64,000 nucleotides of DNA, taken from the NCBI GenBank assembly GCA_001599975.1, contig BCIO01000004.1:1647328-1711327 (forward strand), in the 5' to 3' direction. Position 1 is the first letter of the stretch. Every line of letters starts with the position of its first letter. The translations under genes and the position numbers were made by a program. Below, piece by piece: positions 50,479-62,277 of the stretch. The notes under the pieces are model-generated. The model had not been told where the DNA came from and did not search any database. It saw only the letters and a list, made by a program, of their open reading frames with translations. This stretch comes from Cystobasidiopsis lactophilus. Taxonomy: Eukaryota; Basidiomycota; Agaricostilbomycetes; Agaricostilbales; Chionosphaeraceae.

Positions 50479-53001
50479 TCAAGCTTGGCCCTTGCTGGTG
50501 GAGCGCGTGAGGCGAGATTTTTTCAGCTTGTTGCTGGACTTGGGCAGGTCCGATAACGGGTCCGGGATGAGTACAGGGTGGCCGCAAGAGCGAGGCGCAA
50601 TATCAGCACCTGTTTTCGTGAGAGACCAATGAGCCGGGTAGAACTAGAGTGGCCAGCCACTCTACTCACATTTAACGTGGGCCTTGAATCCGCAATCGTC
50701 GCAGGACATATAGGTCTTCATCATCAGCCGTCTTTCGCAGAAGTCGCATCTGGAGAAGACGCCTGCGCTCTCTGAGACTTTGGACGACTTGCCAGAGCTG
50801 GTTAAAGGGCCATTGAGCGAGGTCGAAGAAGCGGTTGATGATTGGAGGGTCTTGAGCTCGCTGAGAGCGGCTGAGGTGGACTTAGAGGAGGAAAAAAGGC
50901 GCCAGCCCGGCTTAGCGAGCGAGAAGCGGTGCAGGCCCTGGTCGATGTGGGAGGTAGCGTTGAAGAAAAACTCCTTCTCCTCTTCCCCAAAGCTGGCCTC
51001 TGGCTCTTCGTCTCCGCCGTTCACAGTGGCCGCTGCGATAGAGGGCGTGGTGCTGAAAACAGACCCGGTCTCGCCAGCACTGTCGAGCTCCGGGGTATGG
51101 GGCAATGACTCGTCTTCGGACGAGGAAGACGAGGAGCCCGGCGGTGGCTGCCCAGTGAGGATGGCTTGGTCTTCAGGCGACGCCTTGCGAATCCAGGACG
51201 AAGGCAAAGAAGGAAACGTGTGCTCGGAGTCCGCTGCAGAGTGGTGGCCGCGCGCTTTGAGGGTGATGGTGGAGGAGTGGCCAGCCGTCCCAGTCGTCGA
51301 AGAGCGGCCCACCACCAGAGTCGAGTACTTCTTCGGCCGGCCCGCTTCCTTGCCTCCGTCGATGCCCACATCCTCCAATGCCTTGAGGACGCCTTCGACG
51401 GACTCGTCTTCGGAATCCGAAGCGCTTGACGAGCTGCTAGACGGTACCAAGACCTTGCCCTCAAAAGAGGGAATGCGGCCCGGACAGGGAGGGCGGGACA
51501 GCTGCTTCCGTGTCTTCAAGCCTCCGAAGTTCATGCTACCGATGTGGTAGGCCTTTTCTGCTGGGTCCTTGATGGTCTTGTCGTCGTTGGCTAAGACCTG
51601 CTTCTCGATGAGGCGGAGGCGGTCAAGGACTTCGCGCATCACCGGGCGCTGGGATGGGTTTGCGTTGCAACAAGCCACGGCCAAGTCGATGAACGCCGGC
51701 GGGCAACCGAGCGATGCCCGGGAATGGACCTCAGCTGGGTCGATGCCAAAGGACGGCATCTCCCGCTTGAACGTATCTGCGTCTGCGAAGGTGCGGGACA
51801 GGATTTCGCAGAAGATGATGCCTGGAGCATCACTTTTCAGTACCTCGACAGCCTCGGAGCTCCCACCAGACGCACCAACGGAAAAGACGTCTGTCTCCAT
51901 TCCGAATTCCAAGCCCATTAGGATCTCAGGACTCATATATCCATCCGATCCGCAGTAGCTGATTCGCCGCATTTCGTCGTCGTTGCGGGCAACTATCCTG
52001 GCGAAGCCGAAGTCGCACACTTTCACCCTATTGTTCTCGGTGAGCAGCAAGTTTTCCGGCTTCAGGTCTCTGTGCATGCACTTGCGGGCATGCATATACG
52101 CCACAGCTCTAGCAATGTCGACAGCCAAGGAAAGGCGAAGTCGCCATGGGAAGGGTAGCTTGGTGGAAGCGATGTACGAGCGCGCGTTGCCCCCGGGAAG
52201 AAATTCGGCAATAATGAGGATGCGCTGTCGCTGGGGTTCGCCAGCCTTCGGAGCAGGGGCTGTGTAGAACGACCCATGGCTGGAATCGTAAGAGTCCTGT
52301 CGAGCGGGAGCTGGTGGCGCTAGACTGAGGCCTGATTATCGAACCTCTTATTGAACTACGTCCCAGGCAAGGGTAGGCAAATGCCAACACTCACCCAAGT
52401 ACTGTACGATGTTGGGGTGGCGCGTTTCTTGCATGATCTGAACCTCTCTTTGCTTGTACTTGGCAACTGTGTCGGAGGACCGTCCGCTCAATCTCCTTGT
52501 GCTCGCCGAGGCAGCACTCACCATCATATTCTTCCGAGTGCATCACCTCCTTGATGGCAACCTGCAAGCCGAGATACTCCCCCCTGAAATTGAAGGCTTC
52601 GGCTCGAGTCCCCATGTGGAATAGGAGCCAAACCTCACCTGTAGACCTCGCCAAAAGAACCTTTGCCGATGCGCACCCATTCAGTCTCAGGTGAAAGATC
52701 GGCGTACGGGATAACGTCGAAGCGGGAGTCCATGTTGGTGGGAAAGGCGAGAGAGGGCAACTTCCACCGGCGGGGACTCTCTTCAGTCCAGATTCGAATA
52801 CGAGCGGTCTAGGCAGCGTCTGCAAAGCCCAAAGCCAAACTCTCACGACTGTCTCGAGACTGTACGACCAACGGGAGGATGGCCGTTGAAGAAAGGCGAG
52901 GAGAAATCGGACGAGGCGGCGACCTCCTGTTCCCGAGGTGTGGTGACCAACAGGGGCTTCGACAAGTTTTGCACATCCGCTTGCGACGGAGCTGACATCA
53001 T
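50479..53001 (-). CDS. LISK-like Ser/Thr protein kinase with C-terminal C1 zinc finger
   Basis: Tyrosine-kinase-like (TKL) group kinase. The N-lobe has RIGKGSFGEVYR, VAIKEVMHSEEYD (ATP lysine), then an intron to YKQREVQIMQETRHPNIVQYLG. The C-lobe has LPGGNARSYI, CMHRDLKPENLLL, VKVCDFGFARI and the activation segment ISYCGSDGYMSPEILMG. A long Ser/Asp-rich linker follows. The C-terminus is a C1-type finger, RCDFCERRLMMKTYMSCDDC ... HVKC, completed by a last exon with APRSCGHP and ending KGQA at 50479. LISK plus C1 is the architecture of basidiomycete LISK-DD1 kinases. The 5' exon beginning MMSAPSQADVQ at 53001 is likely, but the first intron border before RRWKLPSLAFPTN was not resolved. Confidence 0.85.
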
Positions 53002-53193
53002 TTTGCAAAGAACAGGCCCGAATGAACAGAACGAGAGAGGGCAAACGAAGGAATAGGGAAGCGAAACCCGGCCGTTCTGGTCAGCTCTTGCAATCGAAAT
53101 GCTTGGTGGCGGTTGCGGTCGGGGAGGGCGGTGGCGTCAAGATGGCCGGGTAGCAATGAGTCGCAATCTTGCCTAAGCGAGAGCCATGGAGTC

Positions 53194-54785
53194 CTAAGGC
53201 AAGTTGCGCAGCCAGGCTAGAGCGTCTTCGAATTGGCCCTGCAGGCTCGGGATCTAACATCAGGCCGCCAACTCGGCAAGTGGAAGGAAAATAAATGCAC
53301 TTGCCTTCGTGAGGTTGAGTGCTATGCACAGTTCTTGGCCAAACACACGTTCGTTGACCCAAGCCGGCTCCACCAGCAAGATATCCAGCATCTGGGCATC
53401 TTCGGGCGTGAACCCAAAGTTCACGTCCACGGCGATGTAAATTGCGGCTGCTGCCAGCTGGGATGCCTTGAAGCACAGGAACTGCGGGTGGAGGACGGCG
53501 CGCTCGAGGGTGGCTGCTCGCATTTTGTCGCCACACAATCTTGCAGAACAAGGGAACAGCTCACCTCGGAGGTCGATACGAAGGCGTGGGACAAGGAGCG
53601 GCTGGTCGATTTGCAAGCGGCAGAGGGTTGGGCTGCACAGAGCGGCGTCTTCGACGAAGGCGAAAGGGGTTGGGCGAAAGCGATAGCAGATCGACTTGGA
53701 CTGCAGGATGGCCACTTCGAAGAGCCGGAGTTGATATGGGGCCATTTGGAAAGGAAGGTCGCAGTGTCGAAGGAAGGTGCGCGTATGAAAGGGGTAGAGG
53801 GGCAGCAACTCATCCCAAACGTACTGAACGCGAAGCTTTTAGGAACGAGAGTTGACAGCAGCCAAGACGACAGACTGCCCACCTTGTAGGCCAGAGTGAA
53901 ACAAGCCAGGGCGTACTGCAGAAGTTGGCGCCAGCGCGTTTCTTGGTGGCTGGTGAGCTTGTGGTCGGCCAGGAACAAAGTGAAGAGGGTGCTGGCGATG
54001 TAGACCACGGTGTGATCAGAGTTGGGCCTGCCTTTGTACTCCAGCTGTTGAGCGATGTCTGAGTACCCAAGAGACCTGTCAATGCTAGGCTGTGTGCCCA
54101 CCTTGAAGATGTGGCTGAGCGCGAGCTGGCGTTCCAGATCCGAAACTGACATGACAGGAACTTGGTCAAAGGCGGGCACGTCTCGTTCTTGCAAAGCGAG
54201 GATGCGTCTGTCAGCTTTGGTCGGGTCGAAGCGAGCGGGCAGTCTGTGTCTGTGGGTCAGCTCGTTTGCCACAGCAAGCGGACTTGCGACAAGCTGTTGG
54301 ACATTCTCGGAGGCGCTTGAGTCGGGCTGAGCGTGAGCATGGTGGTTTGGCTGAGCATTGGCGCTTGGATTGATCTGAGAGTAAACAGTGTACTCGAGTT
54401 GCATGCGGGCATGATGGGCGCAAAGGGGTGGAGCGACGCTTTGGCCGAGCAGCACCTGGGGTGACAGCGAGCCAAAGAGGGACACTGGCGACGGCTGCTC
54501 ATAGACGATCTTGTATTTGAGGTCTGAGTCGAACTTCCATTTGTACAGGAGCGCCATCGAAAGCCGGCTTTGCGGGTGACAGCTGCCAATTTGGCGCTCG
54601 AGCTCGGTTTGGGCCACAGCTGGGCCAGCCAGAACAGCCTGCTCCTGCATAGAGAGCGAGTGAGTCACTTGAGTCTGGTATTCGAGAGAGGTTGGGGGAG
54701 GGCCGTCGTGGGAGCGGAGGAAGCGATGAGTTTCGACCGAAACGGTTGTTTTGAATTTCTGACAGCTGGCCAAATTGAGCGACAT
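53194..54785 (-). CDS. Uncharacterised protein with possible cyclin-like segments
   Basis: Not firmly recognised. The start MSLNLASCQKFKTTVSVETH opens a region with LYKWKFDSDLKYKIVYE and a His/Gln/Ala-rich linker. Then DHTVVYIASTLFTLFLADHK and WRQLLQYALACFTLAYKY are joined over an intron to VWDELLPLYPFHTRTFLRHC; this, and the later LCFKASQLAAAAIYIAVDV, look like the paired helical repeats of cyclins. The last intron appears to be GC-AG (53239-53304, donor GCAAGT), giving the end LNLTKGQFEDALAWLRNLP with TAG at 53194-53196. Without it the frame ends at 53260. No kinase-partner motif is certain. The cyclin suggestion is inference from helix pattern only. Confidence 0.45.
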
Positions 54786-54988
54786 GCGGTCGTCTTAGGC
54801 GGTGAGAGGACAAGTTCATACAACAAGCAAGCATGGCATACATACAACAAGGCGAAACAAAGCATCTAAACAGCTGCAGTGGCAAACACACCCCTCCGTC
54901 GAGTCGCCCTCGACTGAATCCCTCCTAAAGCCCCCTGGACGCGACATCCAGCCCAAGTTGCGCCTCAACACGCCATATCGCCTCTTCA

Positions 54989-55561
54989 TCACTCAGAAGT
55001 CTCGGTAGAAGACAGCTCGGCAGGCGGCGCAGGCTTTGCAGTCGCCCGCTGAGACGGCGACGTGGGCGGGGGTGGAAGGCCTTCTTTCGCTACTTTCTCG
55101 GCCCATCGCTTGATCCGAGCCTGTTTAGGGGGTCTGTGAAAAGCCACTTGGTCAGGATGCTGAAGACAGAGAAAAAGACGCGTCCAAACTCACGTCTCGG
55201 CTTCCAACAAGTCATCCATTCGCTTCTTGCGCGCCGCCGCCAGAGCTACAAGTTTGGCTTTCTTCGCCTCTCTCTCTTGCGCTTCCGAAAGTTCAGCCCG
55301 CACGCGCTTCTTGCCCTTGTCCGCCAAACTCGACGCGTCTTTCTGAGGCGCCGAGGTGCCCGAGCTTGACTCTTGTTCGTCGGACGACGAAGTCTGGCTG
55401 GTGGATGTAGCTTGATTGTTGTCCATCATCACCGCGGCTGTCGCCAATTGAGCGAGGGCCAATGGCACAAATGAGGGGCCGTGTTCTCGTCGTCGATCGT
55501 GCGCTACTGCGGTTGCCACAAACAACGCGGAATATGCGAGCAGGGATTCGCGGCTGGACAT
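54989..55561 (-). CDS. Small basic protein, hypothetical
   Basis: Two exons. The first starts MSSRESLLAYSALFVATAVA, a hydrophobic N-terminus that could be a signal or membrane anchor, then a Ser/Gln-rich stretch and a Lys/Arg/Ala-rich helix (KGKKRVRAELSEAQEREAKK). An intron (GTGAGT to TTCACAG) joins EAET to PPKQARIKRWAEKVAKEGLP, a basic motif, and a Pro/Ser tail ending ELSSTETSE at 54989. About 170 residues. A later Met (MMDNNQATS) would drop the hydrophobic part, and then the protein would look nuclear. Not recognised. Confidence 0.5.
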
Positions 55562-56093
55562 ATAAACCAGAACCAGAAGCTGGTGGTGGTGGAAGCTGGT
55601 TGTTGTTTACCGAGCGCTTTTGGCGCGAGCTTAATTAAAGGGGGGTGAGGCAGCGAGACCCCTCGCCAGCACAGGTCTGGAATGCAGCCTTTGCCACAGA
55701 ATGAGAACGTGGGCTGGTGCAGCGGACATGTTGTGTCCCATGAAGCATGAATTGTGACAGAAGAACCAGAGCAGTTTGAAGTGGATCTAAACGGGTTGCG
55801 CAAAACACCGGAACCTGAACTGAGAGCAGCAATCCATCAAACGCTTCTGATAGGCAGATGTATATGCCAGACTCAGTATCTCCAAAGGGATCACATTCAT
55901 ACCGCAGCCACATTCACAGCAGATAAGCAGGCAAGGCTTGGTCCTCGAAGTCCGCAGCACATTTTGCTCTCGGAACCAATGAAAAGCGAATCTTGGCCAC
56001 GTCTTTTTGTTTGTAAAGGCCACCAGTGCAGCATTGTTGGGAGCCAAGACCACAGCCGCCGCCGAAAACTTCCTGTGGGCAACGACCACCATA
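55562..56093. other. Divergent intergenic region, no gene seen
   Basis: About 530 bases between the starts of the small basic protein and the Tim17-like gene. Open frames on both strands here lack recognisable content. An in-frame Met at 56007 could lengthen the Tim17-like protein by 29 residues, but it reads like leader sequence. Confidence 0.35.
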
Positions 56094-56835
56094 ATGGCCT
56101 CTTCCGAGCGCATAGAAGTCAAGCTGCCCTTTTCTTTGGGCCTCCTGGTTGCTCCAGCAGCTGCAGGTGTGATAGGATTTGGGACAGGGTCAGTTCCATC
56201 GGCGAGCTTCACTCAGGAGGCCTCAGAACCCAGAACATGCAGGTTGATATCGGCGTCCTCGCTGGCATCGCTGCAATTCTTGGCGGAGAATGCACACCGA
56301 CAGCCAACGACCGTCCAGGGCTGGTACTTTTATCAGAAAACAAAGAATTACCGAGTGCTGCTGGCCGGTTCGTTGCTGCTTTTGAAGAAATTTGGCCCTA
56401 TTTTGAAGACTGAAGGGAACTGCTGGCGGACTTCAGGGTTCAAAGGAGGAGCCAAGACCGCATTCAGGCTATCAGCCTGGACCGCGTCGTTTGTTTGCCT
56501 CCAGGAGGTCTTGGATCGCCTGGCGCTGGCTCAGCGGCATGATCAACCAGGCCGCCGCACAATCAGTGGCGCCGTGTCGGGCTTGACTCTGGCGGGTGGT
56601 GCCTCTGCTTTCTGTGTGTGCTGTCCCTTTCTGGGGCGAACCGTCCTCTTTCTGAGTGCCATTGTCTGCAGACAAATTGGGAAGAAAGGGCAACCCTCGC
56701 CGGTTGGCTCTTGGACTCGCCCTCGGAGCTTTGGCCGGCGCCCTTGAGGACACTCTCAACTACCTGAAGAGCCGCAAGGAGTTTGAACAAACATCGATGG
56801 ATCCCGACCCGCTTCAGAGCACGCCAATAATTTGA
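56094..56835 (+). CDS. Multi-pass membrane protein, Tim17/Tim22-like family (tentative)
   Basis: Start MASSERIEVKLPFSLGLLVA. An intron after GFGTG joins to SASSLASLQFLAENAHRQPT, followed by TVQGWYFYQKTKNYRVLLAG, then GGAKTAFRLSAWTASFVCLQE and TISGAVSGLTLAGGASAF, and a last exon with RRLALGLALGALAGALEDTL and a stop at 56833-56835. The glycine-spaced helices (GxxxG-type) and the pattern 'FLAENAHRxPTTVQGWYFYxKTKNYRV' match a conserved fungal family that I associate with Tim17-like proteins. Location in mitochondria is inferred. Ends 15 bp from the convergent NIF3 stop. Confidence 0.6.
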
Positions 56836-56850
56836 AGAGCGGCATGAAGG

Positions 56851-57953
56851 TCAAACAAATTCCAATGGGTCCCGATCCGCCTCACTAACGACAACGTGGA
56901 AGCGCCCTGGTTCTATTTGATCCAGCTCTTGAGCGAGCCTGCCTTGCAACTTGGCTCGTAGGTATGGCCGCTCTGTATTCGAGTGATTGCCTTTGACAAA
57001 CGCGAGCAAAGTCAGTTGCTCTTTGCTTGCGAGCAATTGAAACCAGTGAGCTCACAGAGAATCACAGCAGTACCGGACGCTGTAGCGGCGAGCAGCTCGT
57101 GATGGGAAGCCTCGCCGGTCAGCCAGGCGTCAGCTTCGACACCGCTGAGCATAGAACCGCCTGCAGGAAGGGCAAGAAGGGGTTGATCAAAGAAATGCGA
57201 GCGCGCTTGGACAGGAAACGGACCTGAGCCCGCGCAGATTGCGACCGTCCGGATTGGCTTGCTGTTTGCAGGCCTGGCCAGCATCACTTTGCAGCATCCT
57301 CAAGGTGAGCCTTGCGCACGCCGCCATGAGCGATCTGCTTACCAGTTTTTAGCGCCAAATGCTGCTTGACTTTGGCAACCAGAGCCTCCACCTCGACCGG
57401 CTCGTCCAGTTCCAACACCATCCCTTCTCCTGCGCCCTCCTGTCCCGCAATGCCGACCTTCTCGGTCAGCCGCCGTTTCGTTCCTTTGCCCAGCCCTTCC
57501 GCCAAGAAGTCGTTGACTCCTCCGACGCACATATCCAAGGACGTGTGCGGTGAATAGATGGCAATGTCTGGACTCGCGATGACCTTGAAAGCCAGCCCGT
57601 CTTTCAAGTGGGACTATTTACCCCGTTTGATGCATTCAATCAGACATCTTTGTAATGGCACTGTGGGTGCCAGGCGCTTCAAGCCTCCGAAGATGGGCGG
57701 GTGGTATGCGACGATTCTGGATGCAATCAACCTCAGCACCGGTGGATATGGTGAGCATTCGACCCGCTTACACCCCAGTATCTGCTGGTGCAGATTGTAG
57801 GACAGCAAGAGTAAGGTCTATGCACAGGACAACGGTGCACTGGTTCGCCTTGGGCTGGACAGAAATCAGGCTGCCGACGTTATCCCAGCTGGAAGCTAGA
57901 GCGAGAGGAGCAATCCTAGCGAATGATTGCTCGACAGCCTTCAACAACGCCAT
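56851..57953 (-). CDS. NIF3: NIF3-like dinuclear metal protein
   Basis: Conserved in all domains (DUF34/NIF3); exact biochemical role is debated. Start MALLKAVEQSFARIAPLALA; then SSWDNVGSLI and VVLCIDLT, the usual opening. After an intron comes RIVAYHPPIFGGLKRL, with the metal-binding His, then IYSPHTSLDMCVGGVNDFLAE, the second His block. Downstream are TVAICAGSG, a short insert, SMLSGVEADAWLTGEASHHE (Glu and HH) and, in the last exon, NTERPYLRAKLQGRLAQELD ending DPLEFV at 56851. Around 300 residues over about five exons. Shares a 178-bp promoter region with the divergent USP-like/TSR4 gene. Confidence 0.88.
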
Positions 57954-58131
57954 GAATTTGAGCTTGTATTGAGCACCGGCGGCCCGGGGTCGACGGCTGA
58001 GTTCATGAAATTCGACCTTTCCGCCAGTCGACGAGGCCGGTCCATACACGGGACCGAGCGCAAGGTCGTTACTCCAATCAACCAAGCATCTCCAACCGAA
58101 GGCGCACCTCCAGCCTCGGGCGCACCTGCCA

Positions 58132-61100
58132 ATGTCGGAGCAAGACGTCGCCACGGTGATTGAAATAACCGGTTGCTCAGAGGCGGATGCGCGGAAAGCA
58201 TTGCACAAGCAGGGCGACGTTAATAGAGCTGTCAACTGGCTCTTGGAGAACCCCAACGGGGAGAGCGATGATCCATGGGACATGCCCGGCCTGGCGCCGC
58301 TGAATGACCACCGTACGTCCACATCAATTCATTGGCCCTTGTGGATCTCAGTTGAAGGTACAACGTCCCCAGAGCCTTGGGTGCACAACAAGCCTGCATC
58401 TCCGCCGCCCTCCCGACCAGAGCCCTTCGACAAGTCCAAGGAGAACGATGACCCAGGACAGAGCCACGGCGGGGCCGGCTGGTCAGCGTCCACGGGCAGC
58501 TGGTCATCATCCGCCACCACCAGCGGCACCAGAGCACAAGGAGAGGCAAAGGCCGTGGTTCTAAGGGACCGTAGGCAATCAGACCTCGAGCTGGAGCAAG
58601 CGGTCCATGAGTCTTTGATTCTCAATCACCCCGCGATGGGGGAAGAAGTGATCTCGCAAGCGTACGAGGACACGCTCTCTCCGATGGATCAAGTGCGGGC
58701 TGTGGACGCAGGCTCGCCGGTGCTGCTGCGCACGACCTCCACCTTTCTTTCCTGGTTTGCCGTCTTCCTACAGGCGCTCTACGCCCAACCAACTTTCAGA
58801 AACGCCGTGCTCAGCCTCCCTCTGGATCAGACCTCACTGAACTCCCAGCAAAAGTTCTCTTACCAGGACTATTGGTCGGGGTCCCTGATTTGGCCCGTCG
58901 AGCGTCTGCCCGGAGCGTTCGACAGCGAGCACCAAGCCAACATCCTCCGCGCCATTCAACGGCTCTTCGTTTTCATGACCTACACCAGGCGAAAGGTGAT
59001 CAATGTGCAGGATCTGGTTGCAGCATTTCAACTGTCCACCGACTCTCACCAGGGCAAACTGTATCTGAGTTGCAAGAGTGCGCTTTCTGCCCTTCTCTCT
59101 CTTTCATGCTCGATCTGGGTTCTTACTTGCTTTTCCACCTTGACAGACGTTCTTTCCGGGTTGGCGGACGCTTTCCAGCACCGCGCCAATCTGCTCAAGA
59201 CTCAGCTGATGCTGGCAAAGACCAAGACCACCGAAGAGATCGAGGAACTTTGCAGCGTCTGGACGCGGTGGTGCGACGGCACAGTGGAGGGAGAAAAAGA
59301 AGAGTACCCAAACTTGTCAGTTCTGGAGGTCACCTACTCCACCGATCTGTACTCAGCTCTGGACCGCCTCTTCTTTCCGTCTGGCGAAGGTCCCAACTAC
59401 TACACCACTTTGCCCCACTGCGTCAATCTCTTCGTCTCCCCGCAGGATTGGGATGCGGACATCTTCAATCGGAAGCCCATGGTGATCCCACACGAGCTCT
59501 GGCTGGACCGTTACGATGTCACTCGTCGAGAGGACATAGAGATAGCAATGGAGAAGCGGCGGGACCTGCAGCAGAAGAGGGTCGACCTCGAGCTGCAGAA
59601 GGCGAAGCTCACCACGCACAACGACAAAAACATGCTCGAAAGTCTGGAAACCGCCATCGCTTACTTCGAAAAGCACGCCAAACCGAAGGACACCGCCCAT
59701 GGCCAGCAGCAAGAAGCAACCCACATGAAACTGCAGAACTTGTTGAGCCAACTTCGCTTAGATCTCGCCGGTCAGTCTTTCGTTCTGCCTTTGCAGCGCT
59801 CTGAGCTCACTCTCGACTTTACAAATGACAGGAGTCGAAAAGGAAATTGAGGCGGTGACGCAAGAGAGCGACGCGATGTTCCAGGATGACTCGTGGCGCA
59901 ATTCGACGCCTTTTGATCTGGTTGCTGTCTCAATCCACGATGGCCTCCTTGGCAAAGGGCACGTCCACATACATTTCAAAGCTGCTGATGGCAACTGGCA
60001 TAAGGTGCAAGGTGACGAGCTGACTCCGGTGAGTAGCTTCTTCTTAGCGCTGTGCGCCAGTTAGCTAATGACGAGGTACCAGTCCTCTTTGGAGGCAGCT
60101 ATCTCTGACCCCGCTGGCGTACACCTGAGTGCCGGCACCTTCAATTTGATGTACTCTCGCCGCGACACGGACCAATCCGTCCCTCCTCCCAGCGCGCTGC
60201 CGCTTGACCTTGTCAACGCCGTCACTGTGGACAACTACGCCTTCCGAGAAAGCTTCGCCCAAGCCCCAGAGGTCGTCAAGGATTGGAACTTGCCGCCGTT
60301 ACCTGACCTTTCTGTGACTCCAACGGAGGAGCTGCCTTCATATCACGACTCTGACGTCCAGATGGAGGACCGCCCGCCTCCTTTCGTCCCTTCGCCACCA
60401 CAGCCTCAGTCACCCACAGTTCCCGAGACGACTACCGCTGTCGAAGCCGTGGAAAGCTCCTTACCGCCCAGTGCTCCGACGCTTGCTGTTGCCAGCGATG
60501 GCCAGTTGGCGGGTCCACCCGACCTGCTGCCTTCCGATGTTCCACGCGGGCTTGGCAACGATCTTTCGTCTCCTCCTCCAGTCTCTGGTGCGTCGCCGGA
60601 ACGCCACCACTCTCTTGAACCACCGACTAAAGCTGTCCAAGACATGCTGACTCTTCGCGGCGGCGCTCCTTCCTCTGGCGCTCCTTCCTCTGGCGAATCG
60701 GATGGGGCTAGCTCGACTTCTGAAGACAAGCGCATCGAACTTGCCTTTGCCGAGCATGTCGGACTAGGCAACTCTTTGAGGCCGTCGACTGATTTGGGTG
60801 GCGTTGGAGGCCGAGTAAGTATTAAGCCGCTGGAGTATCAGGGCATCCACTCAGTCTCTCATACAGCCTGTTTGGCTCAATCCCTCCGCCCCGCTGCGAG
60901 CCGAGGATGTCTTGTGCGAAGTGTGCATGTCGGATACGCCGATGCGGTTGCTATTGCAGCTGAACGCATCCGGCACATCCCCAGAACGCCCCGATAACGA
61001 GCAGCTGCGCAACATCTACATCTTCGCCTGTTCGACAGCCAACTGTCTTGCCCAAGACCCCACCAAAGCGTTCGTGACTGTCTTCCTTGCGGCAATGCGA

Positions 61101-62277
61101 TACTTTAGTTCTCAATACATCTTATGCTAAACAGAATCAAAGTGTTCCGGATGCAAATGGCGCCCGACAATCCGCTCTGGTTGCCACGATGGAAGCCAGA
61201 CATGGATGACAACGAGGAGGCGCCACACATGGAGGCAGTAGCTCTGCGCGACTACAACAAGCGCAAAATGATGGCCAACGCTGATTGCCGTGCTAAGGTC
61301 AAAGAGTTTCGAGACCATCGCAGTGAGCGCTTCGGGACTTTGAGTCGCCCAGAGGAAAGAATGGCTGATCTTCAAAATGTGTGACCTCAGTGAAAATGCT
61401 GTGTTGTGTGTGCCATCTCGCGGGACACTATGCCTGCGAGGCGTGCAGCGGACGCGCCCGATTCTGCAGCAAGAGCTGCCACCGCCTGGCCCGTGAGTTT
61501 TGCGCTCCCAGGACTCGCTCGAGCGCTATAACTAACGACCGTTTGTGGATCAGGTGCCCATCACTCGAAGACCTGCCGCAAAGATCACAAGCTGCTGCCC
61601 AAGCCAGCCCACGCGGAAGACCAAAAGATCCCGGACGAAATCGTATTGGCGCAGTGTTGGAGGCCAGCGCGCTTGGAGGCCCAGCGAGAGCCCGACGCCG
61701 GCGAGAACTTGCCGGTCGCTGTCGAAAATGCGCCGACCAATACCACGAGACCAGCTCATACCGCAGAACTCGAGTATCAAAAGCGCATCAGGCGTTTTCC
61801 GGATCAAGGTAAGCCTTTGTAGTGGCCGCATTCGAATGAACAAGTGGTCTCAAAGGCCTTGTGACAGTTGTGCGCTACTATCGAGTCGACAATTTGGATG
61901 AGCAGAAGCACGGCCCCATCCCGCTTTTCGCCACCGAGCACAACCAACGTCCTGCTGCCGCCAAAGTGCCCGCTTGCGAGTACTGTGGCGCGCCCCGACA
62001 CTGCGAATTCCAGTTGCTCGGCTCCGTCATGGACTACTTGAGTGAGTCACCTGCGACGGGCTTTGAATTGAGAATGGCGCTGAACAACGAGCAAGAAGTA
62101 GCCGCTCCCGCATCGAAGTCGCAGACGGAAGCGCCCTTCACTTTCAAGACCATGTCCGTCTACACCTGCTACAAAGAGTGCCTCGTGAAGCCGGACGAGC
62201 ACGATGGCAGCAAGGTGTTGGGCCTCCTTCAGAGCCCTGCTGGTTACGCTAGAGAGGCAGTTGTGTTTGAGCCATAG
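58132..62277 (+). CDS. Fusion: UBA-UIM-USP-like protein joined to Tsr4/PDCD2
   Basis: The N-terminal half has a UBA domain (IEITGCSEADARKALHKQG), a UIM (LELEQAVHESLI) and a USP-fold region (RTTSTFLSWFAVFLQALYAQ ... FDLVAVSIHDGLLGKGHVHI ... WHKVQGDELTP ... GTFNLMYSRR). The usual catalytic Cys is not visible where NTCYLN should be, so this part may be a non-catalytic ubiquitin reader. From about 60079 the same open frame runs without a stop through a Pro/Ser-rich linker, LTLRGG (60650-60664), into RIELAFAEHVGLG and, over intron 60815-60866, PVWLNPSAPLRAEDVLCEVC, the start of Tsr4/PDCD2. The simplest reading is one fused protein. The alternative is a separate TSR4 starting at Met 60644 with an unseen stop or splice upstream. 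Confidence 0.75.
60644..62277 (+). other. TSR4: Tsr4/PDCD2 module of the fusion
   Basis: Homologue of the cytosolic chaperone that captures ribosomal protein uS5 (Rps2) during 40S biogenesis. Blocks in order: GGVGGR-PVWLNPSAPL, LCEVCMSDTPMRLLLQLNAS, YIFACSTANC, VFRMQMAPDNPLWLPRW, the MYND-like finger CCVCHLAGHYACEACSGRAR with FCSKSCHRLA, LVTVVRYYRVDN, ACEYCGAPRHCEFQLLGSVM and FKTMSVYTCYKECLVK. All are in family order and separated by short introns. The end at 62277 (EAVVFEP) is likely, but a small last intron could shift it by a few residues. Met 60644 is the only internal Met close before the module, which matters if TSR4 is expressed separately. Confidence 0.85.
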
